64,000 bases of DNA from an uncultured Desulfobacter sp. (GCF_963666145.1 NZ_OY762614.1:2714001-2778000), one strand, 5' to 3'; positions 8,601 through 16,756 are shown, counted from the first letter of the stretch. Program-made: numbers and translations. Notes: generated from the sequence alone by a model not told the origin.

Positions 8601-9842
8601 TCATCCATTTCACAACCGGGAATGCTGGATTCCTTTTTAAACGTGGGCATCAATGAACAGATTGCCGAAAAAATAGCCGAAAAGTCGGGGAATCCCTGGT
8701 TTGCATGGGATTCATACCGCCGGTTTATCCAGGCCTACGGCATGGTGTTCGGCATCCAGAGAGACCGGTTTGATGCCATCATCAAAACCCACAAGGAAAG
8801 AGCGGGCATCCGCTTTAAGCGATACTTTACAGGCGAACAGATGCACAAAGTGGCCCTGGAATACAAGCAGCTGTTGCTGGACCAGGGCATCGAACTGCTG
8901 GAGTCCCCCATGGATCAGTTGTTTTTATCCATTAAAAAAGTATTTTCATCCTGGAACTCCAAGCGGGCTAAAAATTACCGGAAAATCATGGGGATTTCAG
9001 ACGACTGGGGCACGGCGGCCACGGTGCAGGCCATGGTATTCGGCAACCGCTCCCGGGAGTCGGGGTCGGGTGTGGTATTCACCCACAGCCCCAAACTACC
9101 CGGGGACGCCATCCGGCTGTGGGGGGATTTTACCATTGGCAACCAGGGGGAAGATGTGGTATCCGGTTTAGTCAAAACGCTGCCCATATCCGAACTTCAA
9201 AGGGAGATGGAAGGCAGAGGCGTAAAAATCAGCCTGGAGGAGCGGTTTCCCCGGGTGTATGAAAAATTGAAAACCATTGTCCTGCAATTGATTTACGAGG
9301 AAGGGTGGAACCCCCAGGAAATGGAGTTTACCTTCCAGGGACAGGAGGTTGAAGACGTATTTATTCTCCAGGCAAGAGACCTCTCTTTACGGGATAGGAA
9401 AAAAGTTAAACGGTTTGATGCGACACCGGACAAGCTTGAAAAAGTCCAGTTAGGCCAGGGAATCGGCGTATCCGGAGGCGCCATGAGCGGCAGGATCGTA
9501 TTTTCCCTGGAAGAGATCGACGGCTTCAGACGGCTGGACCCGGATACCAGCCTGATTTTGCTTCGCAATGACACTGTACCCGATGACATCCTGGAAATTG
9601 ACGCGGCTGACGGCATATTGACCGCCAGGGGGGGACTGACCTCCCATGCCGCCGTGGTGGCATACAATCTTGACAAAACCTGCGTGGTGGGGTGCAAAAA
9701 TCTGATCTGCAATGAAGAGGCAGGTTTTTGTGAACTCAATGACGTAAAACTGAATACAGGGGATTTTATCAGTCTGGACGGCCATAAAGGCATTGTCTAC
9801 CAGGGACAGATGAAAATCAGTAACCATTTAACCTCAATCTAA
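5610..9842 (+). CDS. PPDK-like phosphotransferase with ATP-grasp and phospho-His domains but no PEP barrel
   Basis: A 1410-residue protein with a GTG start and SD AAAGAGGT. Residues 1 to about 900 are predicted soluble and have no family I recognise. From about 914 it follows the pyruvate phosphate dikinase N-terminal domain: NKGLNLIELKRLG, LSIRSGSSISQPGMLDS (about 990), WDSYRRFIQAYG, GTAATVQAMVFGN and GNQGEDVVSG. The swivelling phosphohistidine domain follows, with TARGGLTSHAAVVA near 1338-1351 (phospho-acceptor His about 1345). The chain ends soon after, so the C-terminal TIM barrel that binds PEP/pyruvate in real PPDK is absent. Either the N-terminal 900 residues hold another acceptor site, as in dikinases that phosphorylate non-pyruvate substrates, or the protein is regulatory. 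It lies 22 bp upstream of a GAPDH gene, a probable operon. Confidence 0.8.
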   Translation: MKSKALEVNLSDTRADVTIDDRYLLLLDFFKGYVGIVNRLETFLKELSHPYRNWAFIVNESRHFSLHYFHLYTSEPDGRKVLELLCDILNSAFESASDSEIKSNAADNLMQILHYIAKSGPQGLKAYTGTLIHEVERILALGEEDFFFFVCSYYQPDALVNLMTQKDTLPDDAGLRSALNKFLTRFFEVSLAFWLRQGDPVAWMKSNIDEWRGGPDMLTLLAPVSRERIQEQQQTLARIKTMPCDSMEALSALVKLTGHRDHIKRFREIPRQIFSFAPEKVYGKYVKLTFLFYIIHAPGLSIIHREALGDIHRTLITLIGERGDYKKDMVIVDQTFALLKEHKGRYPETVLECIHKIGDAVYNTDEVELINHFIDRSVDHGFQFPDIAGTGEDWQIKCNVAHVKNIRVFLTLVARHPKKSKRLLSALITSLAVGGVFIRDTDLFPRDVTKFLNADIAPVYNLVKQLARLLPTFFNEIGAEGELRDISTRLDESVFRRDQLIHFLRKQCHVESSSRIVEFIREVMMFWKTLDKTPLKPYLPPSIYNDIQTSGKYIDGPHAVFRTLTQAKLETPADFLAASNADIEAVIDRTEDAADLDRERVKLIIRFHGLLNEKYGIDNLDLENYVKTHMSQGLPDLRDILHALEETEPESRIGGLLSYMAELKNIILSKEKFAVNESIYHKRHIAVDIPSMYGSYSEAKFDALGMTLRLENLINVLFEDLIDSIDLRLITKPTFVKIFSVLTLFRQALALDGIISNKLDTQLGFLKYAINITTCSFTQYLDIFKGFTRAVADAVNDHFNNLHSLNLSNLENRIGLENILEKYLPDGFDPKADMANTPAAVKMAKKLDQRVADIFFRDRIATSLGLQQLDVFLNRILNTLFRQSERLTQDELSALLNYDPKAAVCPIDAGELFSNNIIYLGNKGLNLIELKRLGIKVPDGFIITTEVFKCLDLIDNYIPASVNFQQLVARMLAQLEQAEGKKFGDPENPLLLSIRSGSSISQPGMLDSFLNVGINEQIAEKIAEKSGNPWFAWDSYRRFIQAYGMVFGIQRDRFDAIIKTHKERAGIRFKRYFTGEQMHKVALEYKQLLLDQGIELLESPMDQLFLSIKKVFSSWNSKRAKNYRKIMGISDDWGTAATVQAMVFGNRSRESGSGVVFTHSPKLPGDAIRLWGDFTIGNQGEDVVSGLVKTLPISELQREMEGRGVKISLEERFPRVYEKLKTIVLQLIYEEGWNPQEMEFTFQGQEVEDVFILQARDLSLRDRKKVKRFDATPDKLEKVQLGQGIGVSGGAMSGRIVFSLEEIDGFRRLDPDTSLILLRNDTVPDDILEIDAADGILTARGGLTSHAAVVAYNLDKTCVVGCKNLICNEEAGFCELNDVKLNTGDFISLDGHKGIVYQGQMKISNHLTSI

Positions 9843-9864
9843 AATCTAAAAAGGCAAAGGAAAC

Positions 9865-11115
9865 ATGAGCACAGACGCACCAAAGATCCTGGGCATTAAC
9901 GGACTTGGAAGAATTGGAAAGCTGACGTTATGGCACCATGCCGGCAGAAAATTTTTTGATGAAATCATCATCAATGTGGGAAGAGAAGTCGGTACCGGCT
10001 TGGATGACCTCATCCACTATATTGAACGGGATTCCACATACGGTCGCCTGGAAGCATTTTTACACGGCTTCAGGGGAGAGCCTGTGATCACGGATGTTGA
10101 TCCGGCATCCGGTACCTTTATGGTGAATGGGGTGAAAGTAAAAATTCTTTCCACAGACCGCAATCCAAAAGATATCGCATGGGCGGAACATAATGTGGAG
10201 CTGGTGGTGGATACCACAGGCCAGTTTCTTGATCCGAATCTCGAATCAAACGCCGCCAAGGGATCTTTGCGGGGACACCTGGAGGCAGGTGCCAGAAAGG
10301 TTATTGCCTCGGCGCCCTTTAAACTGAAACAAGGCGCCACCATCCCCGATGATGCCGTCACCACGGTCATGGGCATCAATGACAAAGACTATGATCCCGT
10401 CCGCCACTGCCTGATTTCCAATGCCTCCTGCACCACCACCTGTCTTTCCCATATGGTCAAGCCGCTGCTGGACGCATTCGGTCTGGATCGGGTGCTCTCC
10501 GCATCCATGGCCACGGTTCATGCGGCCACAGGCTCACAGGAAGTTCTGGATCGGCTGCCCAAAACCGGAAAAACCGACCTGAGAAAAAACCGGTCCATCA
10601 TGAATAACATCATCTTGACCACCACAGGTGCGGCCAAGGCCTTGCAGCAGGTAATCCCGGAAATGGCCAGCATCGGTTTTATTGCAGAATCCGTGCGTAT
10701 CCCCACGGCCACAGGTTCTTTGATCGTTCTGGTCATCAACCTGCAGGAAGAGCTGGACAAGCCGCCGGTCAGACGGGACCTGATCAACCAGATCTATCAG
10801 GACAGGGCCAAAAAACAGTCAGACGGTTATCTGATCTATACGGACAAACAAAATGTCTCCTCGGACATCATTGGAACGCCCAGGGCGGCGGCCGTCATCG
10901 AAGGCCATGAAACCCACACCCGTACGGCATCCATCTCCATTAACCTTTCCCACATGCAGGGCATTGACAAGGAAATTCTGGAGAGCATCAAAGATCGTGT
11001 GGGCTCCATCCAGGTCACCCAGGCCGTCATTTACGGATGGTACGACAATGAAATGGCATCCTATGTAAACATGCTGGGGGACAGGACCGTCACCGTTGCC
11101 GAGTCCATGGAATAG
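9865..11115 (+). CDS. gap: Glyceraldehyde-3-phosphate dehydrogenase, enlarged form
   Basis: A 416-residue enzyme that oxidises glyceraldehyde 3-phosphate to 1,3-bisphosphoglycerate with NAD(P) (family knowledge). It shows the N-terminal Rossmann motif NGLGRIGK, the catalytic-Cys segment SNASCTTTCLSHM (Cys at about 189, against about 150 in standard GAPDH), ATVHAATGSQ and the C-terminal WYDNEMASYVNM. It is about 80 residues longer than classical GAPDH. The extra length lies mainly in the N-terminal half (region DLIHYIERDSTYGRLEAF and neighbours) and in the tail. It follows the PPDK-like gene by 22 bp with an AAAGGAAA ribosome site, so the two are probably cotranscribed. A gluconeogenic role would suit this metabolism but is inferred. 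Confidence 0.9.
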   Translation: MSTDAPKILGINGLGRIGKLTLWHHAGRKFFDEIIINVGREVGTGLDDLIHYIERDSTYGRLEAFLHGFRGEPVITDVDPASGTFMVNGVKVKILSTDRNPKDIAWAEHNVELVVDTTGQFLDPNLESNAAKGSLRGHLEAGARKVIASAPFKLKQGATIPDDAVTTVMGINDKDYDPVRHCLISNASCTTTCLSHMVKPLLDAFGLDRVLSASMATVHAATGSQEVLDRLPKTGKTDLRKNRSIMNNIILTTTGAAKALQQVIPEMASIGFIAESVRIPTATGSLIVLVINLQEELDKPPVRRDLINQIYQDRAKKQSDGYLIYTDKQNVSSDIIGTPRAAAVIEGHETHTRTASISINLSHMQGIDKEILESIKDRVGSIQVTQAVIYGWYDNEMASYVNMLGDRTVTVAESME

Positions 11116-11134
11116 CCCGGTTTATGAAAAACAA

Positions 11135-11203
11135 TTTAACCACGGAAAACGCGGAATTCACGGAAGTTTATTTTCCGTGTCTTCAGTGATTTCCGTGGTT
11201 AAA
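11135..11203. repeat. Palindromic interspersed repeat (AACCACGGAAA type)
   Basis: TTTAACCACGGAAAA (11135-11149) is repeated inverted as ATTTCCGTGGTTAAA (11189-11203), 14 of 15 pairs. An inner stem is CACGGAA (11159-11165) with TTCCGTG (11173-11179). It begins 20 bp after the gap stop codon and resembles the repeat at 22132-22226. Confidence 0.6.
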
Positions 11204-11252
11204 AAAGAAAGGTCATCGAAGATGCCAAACCCCGTCGCAGCTTATCTGCGTT

Positions 11253-11444
11253 TCACCGGGGGATCTTAAAAACCTTTTCCAGAATATTCTCCATGGGGCA
11301 GAATCCGGTAAATGCGGACTGCAAAAGATTTATCCCCACAAAAGCCGTAAACAAATACCAATAGGGCGAAACCAGCCATCCCAACAACACGGTGATCAGA
11401 ACAAAACTTCCGGCAATGGCACGGATATAATTTTCCATTTTCAT
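11253..11444 (-). CDS. DUF2892-type small inner-membrane protein
   Basis: A 63-residue protein with two hydrophobic segments (IAGSFVLITVLLGWLVSPYWYL and the following FTAFVGINLLQSAF region) and a conserved-looking FTGFCPMENILEKVF tail. This matches the YgaP-like/DUF2892 membrane family, often found near sulfur-transfer or redox genes. Its biochemical role is not known. A good AGGAG site lies just upstream of the ATG. It lies 42 bp downstream of the sigma-54 activator on the same strand, so it may be transcribed with it. Confidence 0.75.
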   Translation of the reverse strand: MKMENYIRAIAGSFVLITVLLGWLVSPYWYLFTAFVGINLLQSAFTGFCPMENILEKVFKIPR

Positions 11445-11486
11445 GATAATTTCTCCTGCATCGTATGGTTTCGTAATTAAAAAATT

Positions 11487-13007
11487 CTATCGATAATCTT
11501 TATAATTAATATTGTATCGCCCAGCCTTATATGAAAATTTTCTTACGGTGATATTGATCAGTTTGGCTGCCTTGTTGATATTGCCCCGGGTATTTTTCAA
11601 AGCATCCATGAGGATTTCCTTTTCAAGACTTGCCACAGCATCCTCAAGGGACAAGGGAAGGGTTTTGGACTTGGTTCCGGTCTGAAGGGTTGCCGGCAGA
11701 TGATACGAATGAATCGCGCCTTCATTGCACAAAATAACGGCACGTTCAATGCAGTTTTCAAGCTCCCGGACGTTCCCCGGCCAATGGTATTCCATCATCA
11801 TGTCAATGGCCGGTGTGGTGATGCGTTTGATATCCTTGGCATGCTCTTTTCTGTATTTTTCCAGAAAATGATCGGCCAGAAGAATGATGTCTGTTTTGCG
11901 CATGCGAAGGCTGGGGATGTAAATGGGAAATACATTGAGCCGGAAATAAAGGTCATCCCTGAATTTGCCCTGCTGAACCATATCTTCCAGATTGGAGTTG
12001 GTGGCGGCCACGATTCTTACATCCGCCTTGATGGGCTTGTATCCGCCCACCCGCTCAAATTCTTTTTCCTGGAGCACCCGTAAAAGCTTGACCTGGGCGC
12101 CCAGATCCATATTCCCGATCTCATCCAGAAAAATAGTGCCTGTATTGGCCAGTTCAAATTTACCTTTTTTGGTGGAAGATGCGCCGGTAAACGACCCTTT
12201 TTCATGGCCGAACAACTCGCTTTCAATGAGATTATCCGGAATGGCCGCGCAGTTGATCTTGATAAAGGGATTCTGGTTGCGGTCTGAGTTGTAATGGATG
12301 GAATTGGCCACCAGCTCCTTGCCTGTACCGCTTTCACCACGGATCAATACCGTGGCCGAAGAGGACGATACCTGGGAGATCATCTGGAGCACTTCACGCA
12401 TTTTATTGGAATTGCCGATGATATTGGAAAAACTGTACTTGTTCTCTAGCTCAGACTTCAACCGCATATTTTCGGTTTTCAGCTGCTCTTTTTCCACCCG
12501 GATGGTTTCAATGTTGATCACATGATGGGCCACCATGGTTGCCACCACGGCGAGCAGCTTTTCACCATTTTCCAGCGACCGTTTGCCCTCGTAGGGCCGA
12601 TCCGCACTGATGGCACCCACCACACGGTTCTCTTTTTTGATGGGCACACAGATATAGGAGTACTCCTGCCCCTGGGCAAGATTTCTGGAGTGGGTTTTAT
12701 CCAGAAACAAAGGTTCTTCACTGATTCTGGGCACCACCGCAGGTTTGCCGGTCTGGATCACTTTTCCAATAATGCCTTCTCCGGGCAGATATTTAATCTG
12801 TTTTGTTTTTTCCTCGGAAATGCCGTGGGCAATTTCTATGCGGATTTCCCCGGTTTCACTATTGGTCAGAAAAATGATTCCCCTGACCAGATTAAGTGAT
12901 TCAGACAGCACGCTTAAAACCTTGAACAGGGACTTTTTCATGTCCATGTGCCGGTTTAATGATTGGCTGATTTCGTATAATAAAGAGGTTTCTTCAATGA
13001 ACTTCAT
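11487..13007 (-). CDS. NifA-like sigma-54-dependent transcriptional activator
   Basis: A 506-residue bacterial enhancer-binding protein. An N-terminal GAF sensor (about 20-165) precedes a coiled linker, the AAA+ domain and a Fis-type helix-turn-helix at about 463-503. The AAA+ domain has Walker A GESGTGKE at 224-231, the sigma-54 contact loop as GSFTGA at 271-276 (Ser for the usual Ala) and Walker B TIFLDEIG at about 291-298. Overall order and the C-terminal IDYKDYR-type ending resemble NifA. No nif genes are present here, so the target is unknown. Candidates would need -24/-12 promoters, and none was obvious in this window. It is divergent from the cobamide operon. Confidence 0.88.
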   Translation of the reverse strand: MKFIEETSLLYEISQSLNRHMDMKKSLFKVLSVLSESLNLVRGIIFLTNSETGEIRIEIAHGISEEKTKQIKYLPGEGIIGKVIQTGKPAVVPRISEEPLFLDKTHSRNLAQGQEYSYICVPIKKENRVVGAISADRPYEGKRSLENGEKLLAVVATMVAHHVINIETIRVEKEQLKTENMRLKSELENKYSFSNIIGNSNKMREVLQMISQVSSSSATVLIRGESGTGKELVANSIHYNSDRNQNPFIKINCAAIPDNLIESELFGHEKGSFTGASSTKKGKFELANTGTIFLDEIGNMDLGAQVKLLRVLQEKEFERVGGYKPIKADVRIVAATNSNLEDMVQQGKFRDDLYFRLNVFPIYIPSLRMRKTDIILLADHFLEKYRKEHAKDIKRITTPAIDMMMEYHWPGNVRELENCIERAVILCNEGAIHSYHLPATLQTGTKSKTLPLSLEDAVASLEKEILMDALKNTRGNINKAAKLINITVRKFSYKAGRYNINYKDYR

Positions 13008-13378
13008 AAAGGGGGTTTCCGCATTAATATATTTGATTAATTCTTATTTTGTCACTAATAATAATTAGTTGCCCCAAAGCTGCCAGCCATGGAAAACTAA
13101 AATTGCCTAATGGAAATACCGTTTTATAGCGCAAAAATCAAATGAAAAAATACAATTTTGAATTTTTTAATACCAAATTGTAGTATAATCATTCCTGACA
13201 ATTTGGAAACTAATTTATTTTTATTTTCTTAAGATACTTTATATTATAAGGCTTCTCAATTTCCCTTTCAAGATGCCTTAAAGGATGCGGTTTACAGATT
13301 TTAACGTTGCAGCGGGCATACCGGATAAGTTATTCTTGGCTCTCCTTTGCAAAAAAGAATGGGACACCTTTTATAATT
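13008..13378. other. AT-rich divergent control region, NifA-like gene / cob operon
   Basis: No coding potential was seen. It contains an inverted repeat CCAAATTG (13173-13180) / CAATTTGG (13199-13206) enclosing a perfect TATAAT at 13184-13189. I looked for a cobalamin riboswitch (B12 box and the GCCACTG core) upstream of cobU and did not find one. Confidence 0.5.
13173..13206 (+). promoter_or_regulatory. Inverted repeat overlapping a -10 box upstream of cobU
   Basis: Two perfect 8-bp arms, CCAAATTG and CAATTTGG, are separated by 18 bp. A consensus TATAAT (13184-13189) lies inside. It is about 190 bp upstream of cobU. The -35 is unclear (TTGAAT at 13158 gives a 20-bp spacer). A repressor site is plausible. 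Confidence 0.35.
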
Positions 13379-13951
13379 ATGACCGACATAAAGCACATCC
13401 TCGTGCTCGGCGGCTGCAGGAGCGGCAAAAGCAATGTTGCCAAGCAGACCGCAGATGATATGACCACGGACAAAAAAATTTATCTGGCCACCTGTGTACC
13501 CACGGACAGGGAAATGAAAAACCGGGTCCAACGCCACCGGGAGGAGCGCGGACCTGACTGGGCAACCATTGAAGAACCGATCCGCATCCATGAAACCATT
13601 GACCGGGCCTGCGCCCAGGCCAAGGTGATTCTGGTGGACTGCCTGACCCTTTGGATCTCCAACCTGTTGTTCCAGGAAAAAGACGAGGCCGGAATCATGG
13701 CGGCGGTGGACTTGCTTGAAACGGCTTTAAACCGGGCCACCTGCCCTGTTATTCTGGTGTCCAATGAAGTGGGCTATGGGATTGTTCCTGAAAACAGCCT
13801 TGCGAGGCAGTTCCGGGACATGGCAGGCCTTGTCAACCAACGGGTGGCGCAATTTGCCGACAAGGTCATTGTAACCATGGCGGGCATTCCCGTCCAAATC
13901 AAACCCGGGCCGGTGAACGGCCAGATATCTGGGAACGAGGCTCTTAAATGA
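13379..13951 (+). CDS. cobU: Bifunctional adenosylcobinamide kinase / adenosylcobinamide-phosphate guanylyltransferase
   Basis: A 190-residue cytosolic enzyme that phosphorylates adenosylcobinamide and attaches GMP to make adenosylcobinamide-GDP. It shows the P-loop GGCRSGKS at residues 11-18, YLATCVPTDREM, RHREERGPDW, VDCLTLWISNLL and SNEVGYGIVPE, the classical CobU/CobP landmarks. The ATG at 13379 gives the normal length; an upstream in-frame start would add 24 unrelated residues. Its stop overlaps the cobS start (ATGA), so the two are translationally coupled. It is the first gene of a five-gene late cobamide operon. Confidence 0.93.
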   Translation: MTDIKHILVLGGCRSGKSNVAKQTADDMTTDKKIYLATCVPTDREMKNRVQRHREERGPDWATIEEPIRIHETIDRACAQAKVILVDCLTLWISNLLFQEKDEAGIMAAVDLLETALNRATCPVILVSNEVGYGIVPENSLARQFRDMAGLVNQRVAQFADKVIVTMAGIPVQIKPGPVNGQISGNEALK

Positions 13952-14709
13952 TTCGGATGACATCCAGCTTTCTTACAGACTTACGAGCCTGCCTGGCCTT
14001 TATTACTATATTGCCCACGGGAAAAGACCCTGTATATTCCCCTTTGGGCATGATTCGTTTTTTCCCCGTGGCGGGACTGATCATCGGTGCCCTTTTGGTA
14101 ATAACCGATCTTCTGGCATCCATGGTCTGGCCCCCACCTGCCGCAGCCCTTGTTGATCTTATTTTCCTGGTGGCCGTGACCGGCGCCTTTCACCTGGACG
14201 GACTCGGCGATACTGCCGACGGCATATTCAGCCACAGGGGACGGGAACGGGCACTGGAAATCATGAAGGATTCCAGAACCGGCATGATGGGACTGGTTGC
14301 CGTTATTCTGGGCCTTGCGACAAAACTTGCCGGGATCTGGTCGGTGAAGGCCAGTTGTTCTCCGCTTCAGGCCATGCTCATTTTTTTCCTGGTGCCCGCT
14401 TTTTCCAGGTCCGCCATGATATTCGGCATAAAATACCTCAATTACGGCAGACAAAACGGGACGGGTAAGGATCTATTTGACCGGCCGCTAAATTCAAAGG
14501 ATTTCCTTCTATGCATCATACCCTTAGGCTTGTCTCTGTTGCTGGGATTGAAAGGCCTGATATTGATTTTGGGATTTGCTATAGGATGTGTTGGAATTTT
14601 AACATTCTATAAACGAAAAATGAACTGCATCACCGGAGATATGCTAGGTGCCATGACAGAAGTGATGGAAGCCTGGCTGTTCATGGTTGCAGGCATGAAG
14701 ATCTTTTAA
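13948..14709 (+). CDS. cobS: Adenosylcobinamide-GDP ribazoletransferase (cobalamin synthase)
   Basis: A 253-residue integral membrane enzyme that joins adenosylcobinamide-GDP to alpha-ribazole or its phosphate, forming the finished cobamide. It shows LRACLAFITILPTG at the N-terminus and the family Asp-rich motif HLDGLGDTADG followed by RERALEIMKDSRTG and several hydrophobic helices. It overlaps cobU by 4 bp, and its stop codon shares one base with the start of the next gene. Length is normal. Confidence 0.93.
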   Translation: MIRMTSSFLTDLRACLAFITILPTGKDPVYSPLGMIRFFPVAGLIIGALLVITDLLASMVWPPPAAALVDLIFLVAVTGAFHLDGLGDTADGIFSHRGRERALEIMKDSRTGMMGLVAVILGLATKLAGIWSVKASCSPLQAMLIFFLVPAFSRSAMIFGIKYLNYGRQNGTGKDLFDRPLNSKDFLLCIIPLGLSLLLGLKGLILILGFAIGCVGILTFYKRKMNCITGDMLGAMTEVMEAWLFMVAGMKIF

Positions 14710-15797
14710 TGATTCACGGCCATGGTGGAAATAAGCAGCAGCTTGCGGATCGTATCGGATGCAGCGCTGAAGATATTATTGATATGAGCGCCAATCTCAA
14801 TCCGTTGGGGCCGCCTGAACGTATCCATAGGTTTATCCGGGAAAACATTCATCTGATTCATGCCCTCCCCGAACCGGATGCCGCCGGCATGTCCAAGGGG
14901 TTTGCAGACTATTACGGCATTGATCCCGGCTGTGTGATTGCCGGCAACGGCACCACCTTTTTTATTTATATCCTGCCCCTGGCCCTTGGGGCAAAAAAGG
15001 TTCTGATTCTGGGGCCAAGCTACGCCGACTATGAAGATGCGTGCAAAGCCCACAAGGTAGACGTCCGTCACTGTTTGACCCTGGCCGAAAACAATTTTGT
15101 TCCGGATTTGGATCAATTATCCGCCCAGGCCGGGCAGGCCAACCTGGTATTTATCTGCAACCCGAACAACCCTACCGGAGCACTGATCAGCAAACAAAAC
15201 CTGGAAGCACTGATCCGGCGGCACACAGATACCTGTTTTGTGGTGGATGAATCCTATCTGCCCTTTGTTCCGGATGCGGAAGACTTTTCCCTTGTGACCC
15301 AGATCCATCGGCCGAACCTCCTGGTTCTTTCCTCTATGTCCAAAATTTTCAGGATTCCGGGACTGCGCACAGGTTTTTTAAGCGGAGCCAAGACGTTGAT
15401 CCGAAAAGTCATGATCTATTACCAGCCCTGGAGTGTTAATGCCCTGGCCCAGGCCGTGATCAAGGACATTTACGATCACCCCGGCGACATTTTGCCCTTT
15501 TACCGGCAGACCCGGGAATTTATTGTGAAAGAACGCCGAAATTTTGTCCAGGCACTGGCTGAAACAGACGGCATACGGCTTTTTGATGCCCCCGTCTATT
15601 TTGTGTTAGCCCGATTGAACACGCTTTCAGCCGCACAGCTGTGCCGGCGGGTGGGAGACGACCGCTTCCTGATCCGGGACTGTTCCAACTTTAAAGGGCT
15701 GTCCGAGCAATTTGTCCGATTTTCCCTGAAAACCAATGAAATTAATCTGGCCCTGGCCCAAAGCATTAAAAGGGCGCTGGCCCGGGAACAAATCTAA
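14709..15797 (+). CDS. cobD: Threonine-phosphate decarboxylase-like PLP enzyme (CobD/CobC type)
   Basis: A 362-residue aminotransferase-fold enzyme. It begins with the family-specific HGGN element (HGHGGNKQQ), DMSANLNPLGPP, FICNPNNPTGALI, and the PLP-binding lysine in SSMSKIFRIPGLR (K about 212). Threonine-phosphate decarboxylases make aminopropanol phosphate for the nucleotide loop of cobamides and resemble histidinol-phosphate aminotransferases. Placement between cobS and cbiB makes the cobamide role very likely. The start overlaps the cobS stop by one base. The symbol follows the Salmonella convention. Confidence 0.88.
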   Translation: MIHGHGGNKQQLADRIGCSAEDIIDMSANLNPLGPPERIHRFIRENIHLIHALPEPDAAGMSKGFADYYGIDPGCVIAGNGTTFFIYILPLALGAKKVLILGPSYADYEDACKAHKVDVRHCLTLAENNFVPDLDQLSAQAGQANLVFICNPNNPTGALISKQNLEALIRRHTDTCFVVDESYLPFVPDAEDFSLVTQIHRPNLLVLSSMSKIFRIPGLRTGFLSGAKTLIRKVMIYYQPWSVNALAQAVIKDIYDHPGDILPFYRQTREFIVKERRNFVQALAETDGIRLFDAPVYFVLARLNTLSAAQLCRRVGDDRFLIRDCSNFKGLSEQFVRFSLKTNEINLALAQSIKRALAREQI

Positions 15798-15799
15798 CC

Positions 15800-16756
15800 A
15801 TGATTTTTAACCTAACCTGGCAGATTTTAGCTGTCGCTTTTATCCTGGATGTTCTGGCCGGAGATCCCAAATGGCTGCCCCACCCTATTGTCTGGATGGG
15901 CCGGGCCATTTCGTTTTTTGAACCTAAATGTCGAAAATGTTTTGAAACCCCATTCCGGGCCGGTCTTTTTTTTGCTCTTTTTCTGATTGCCGCAACCTTT
16001 GGCCTGACCTGGACCGTTGTTTTTATTGCCGGCCAAATTCACCCGGCTGCAGCCGCCATGGTTCAGACCATACTAATTTTTTACAGCTTTTCCACCCAAA
16101 GTCTGTACAAAGCCGCCATGGAGGTTCTCAAACCTTTAACCCAAGGCGACCTGGCCCAAGCCAGAATCAAGGTGGGGTATATTGTGGGGCGACAGACCAA
16201 AGACTTGGATGAGGCGGGCATCACCCGGGCCGCCTGCGAAACCGTGGCGGAAAATTTCGTGGACGGATTTTTGTCGCCGTTGTGTTTTGCCCTGGTGCTC
16301 GGTGCCCCCGGTGCCATGATGTACAAAATGATCAACACCCTGGATTCCATGGTCGGGTATAAAAACGACACCTATATTCTGTTCGGCAGGTCCGCAGCCC
16401 GCATTGACGATGGGGCCAACTACATTCCAGCCCGGCTCTCCGTCTTAATCATTTCGTTTGCAGCGGCGGTTCTTTGCTTTTCCCGGGGCCGTCAGGCTTT
16501 TTTGACGGCACTTACCCAGGGCCGCAATCACAAAAGCCCCAACGCCGGACTTCCCGAAGCGGCCTTTGCAGGAGCGCTGGGTGTCCGGTTCGGCGGTCCC
16601 AACGTCTACCACGGCAAGCTGGTGGACAAACCCTATATCGGCGGCGAGTTCAATGACCCCAAACCCGCCCACATTAAAAAGGCGTGTGACTTAATGATGC
16701 TGTCAACCCTTGTTTCCGTGGTATTGGCCTGTCTATTGGCCTGGGGCCTGTCTTAA
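15800..16756 (+). CDS. cbiB: Adenosylcobinamide-phosphate synthase
   Basis: A 318-residue membrane enzyme that amidates adenosylcobyric acid with aminopropanol or its phosphate to give adenosylcobinamide (phosphate). It shows FILDVLAGDPKWLPHPIVWMG near the N-terminus (written in parts: LAGDPKWLPHP, WMGRAI), VGRQTKDLDEAGITRAACETVAENFVDGFLSPL in the middle, and the C-terminal KLVDKPYIG. These are standard CbiB/CobD(Pseudomonas) features, with four to five hydrophobic helices. It starts 2 bp after the preceding stop. Confidence 0.92.
   Translation: MIFNLTWQILAVAFILDVLAGDPKWLPHPIVWMGRAISFFEPKCRKCFETPFRAGLFFALFLIAATFGLTWTVVFIAGQIHPAAAAMVQTILIFYSFSTQSLYKAAMEVLKPLTQGDLAQARIKVGYIVGRQTKDLDEAGITRAACETVAENFVDGFLSPLCFALVLGAPGAMMYKMINTLDSMVGYKNDTYILFGRSAARIDDGANYIPARLSVLIISFAAAVLCFSRGRQAFLTALTQGRNHKSPNAGLPEAAFAGALGVRFGGPNVYHGKLVDKPYIGGEFNDPKPAHIKKACDLMMLSTLVSVVLACLLAWGLS

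Noticed and set aside
13008..13378. Cobalamin riboswitch before cobU
   Set aside because: No B12 box or conserved core was found by eye, although a covariance-model search would be decisive.
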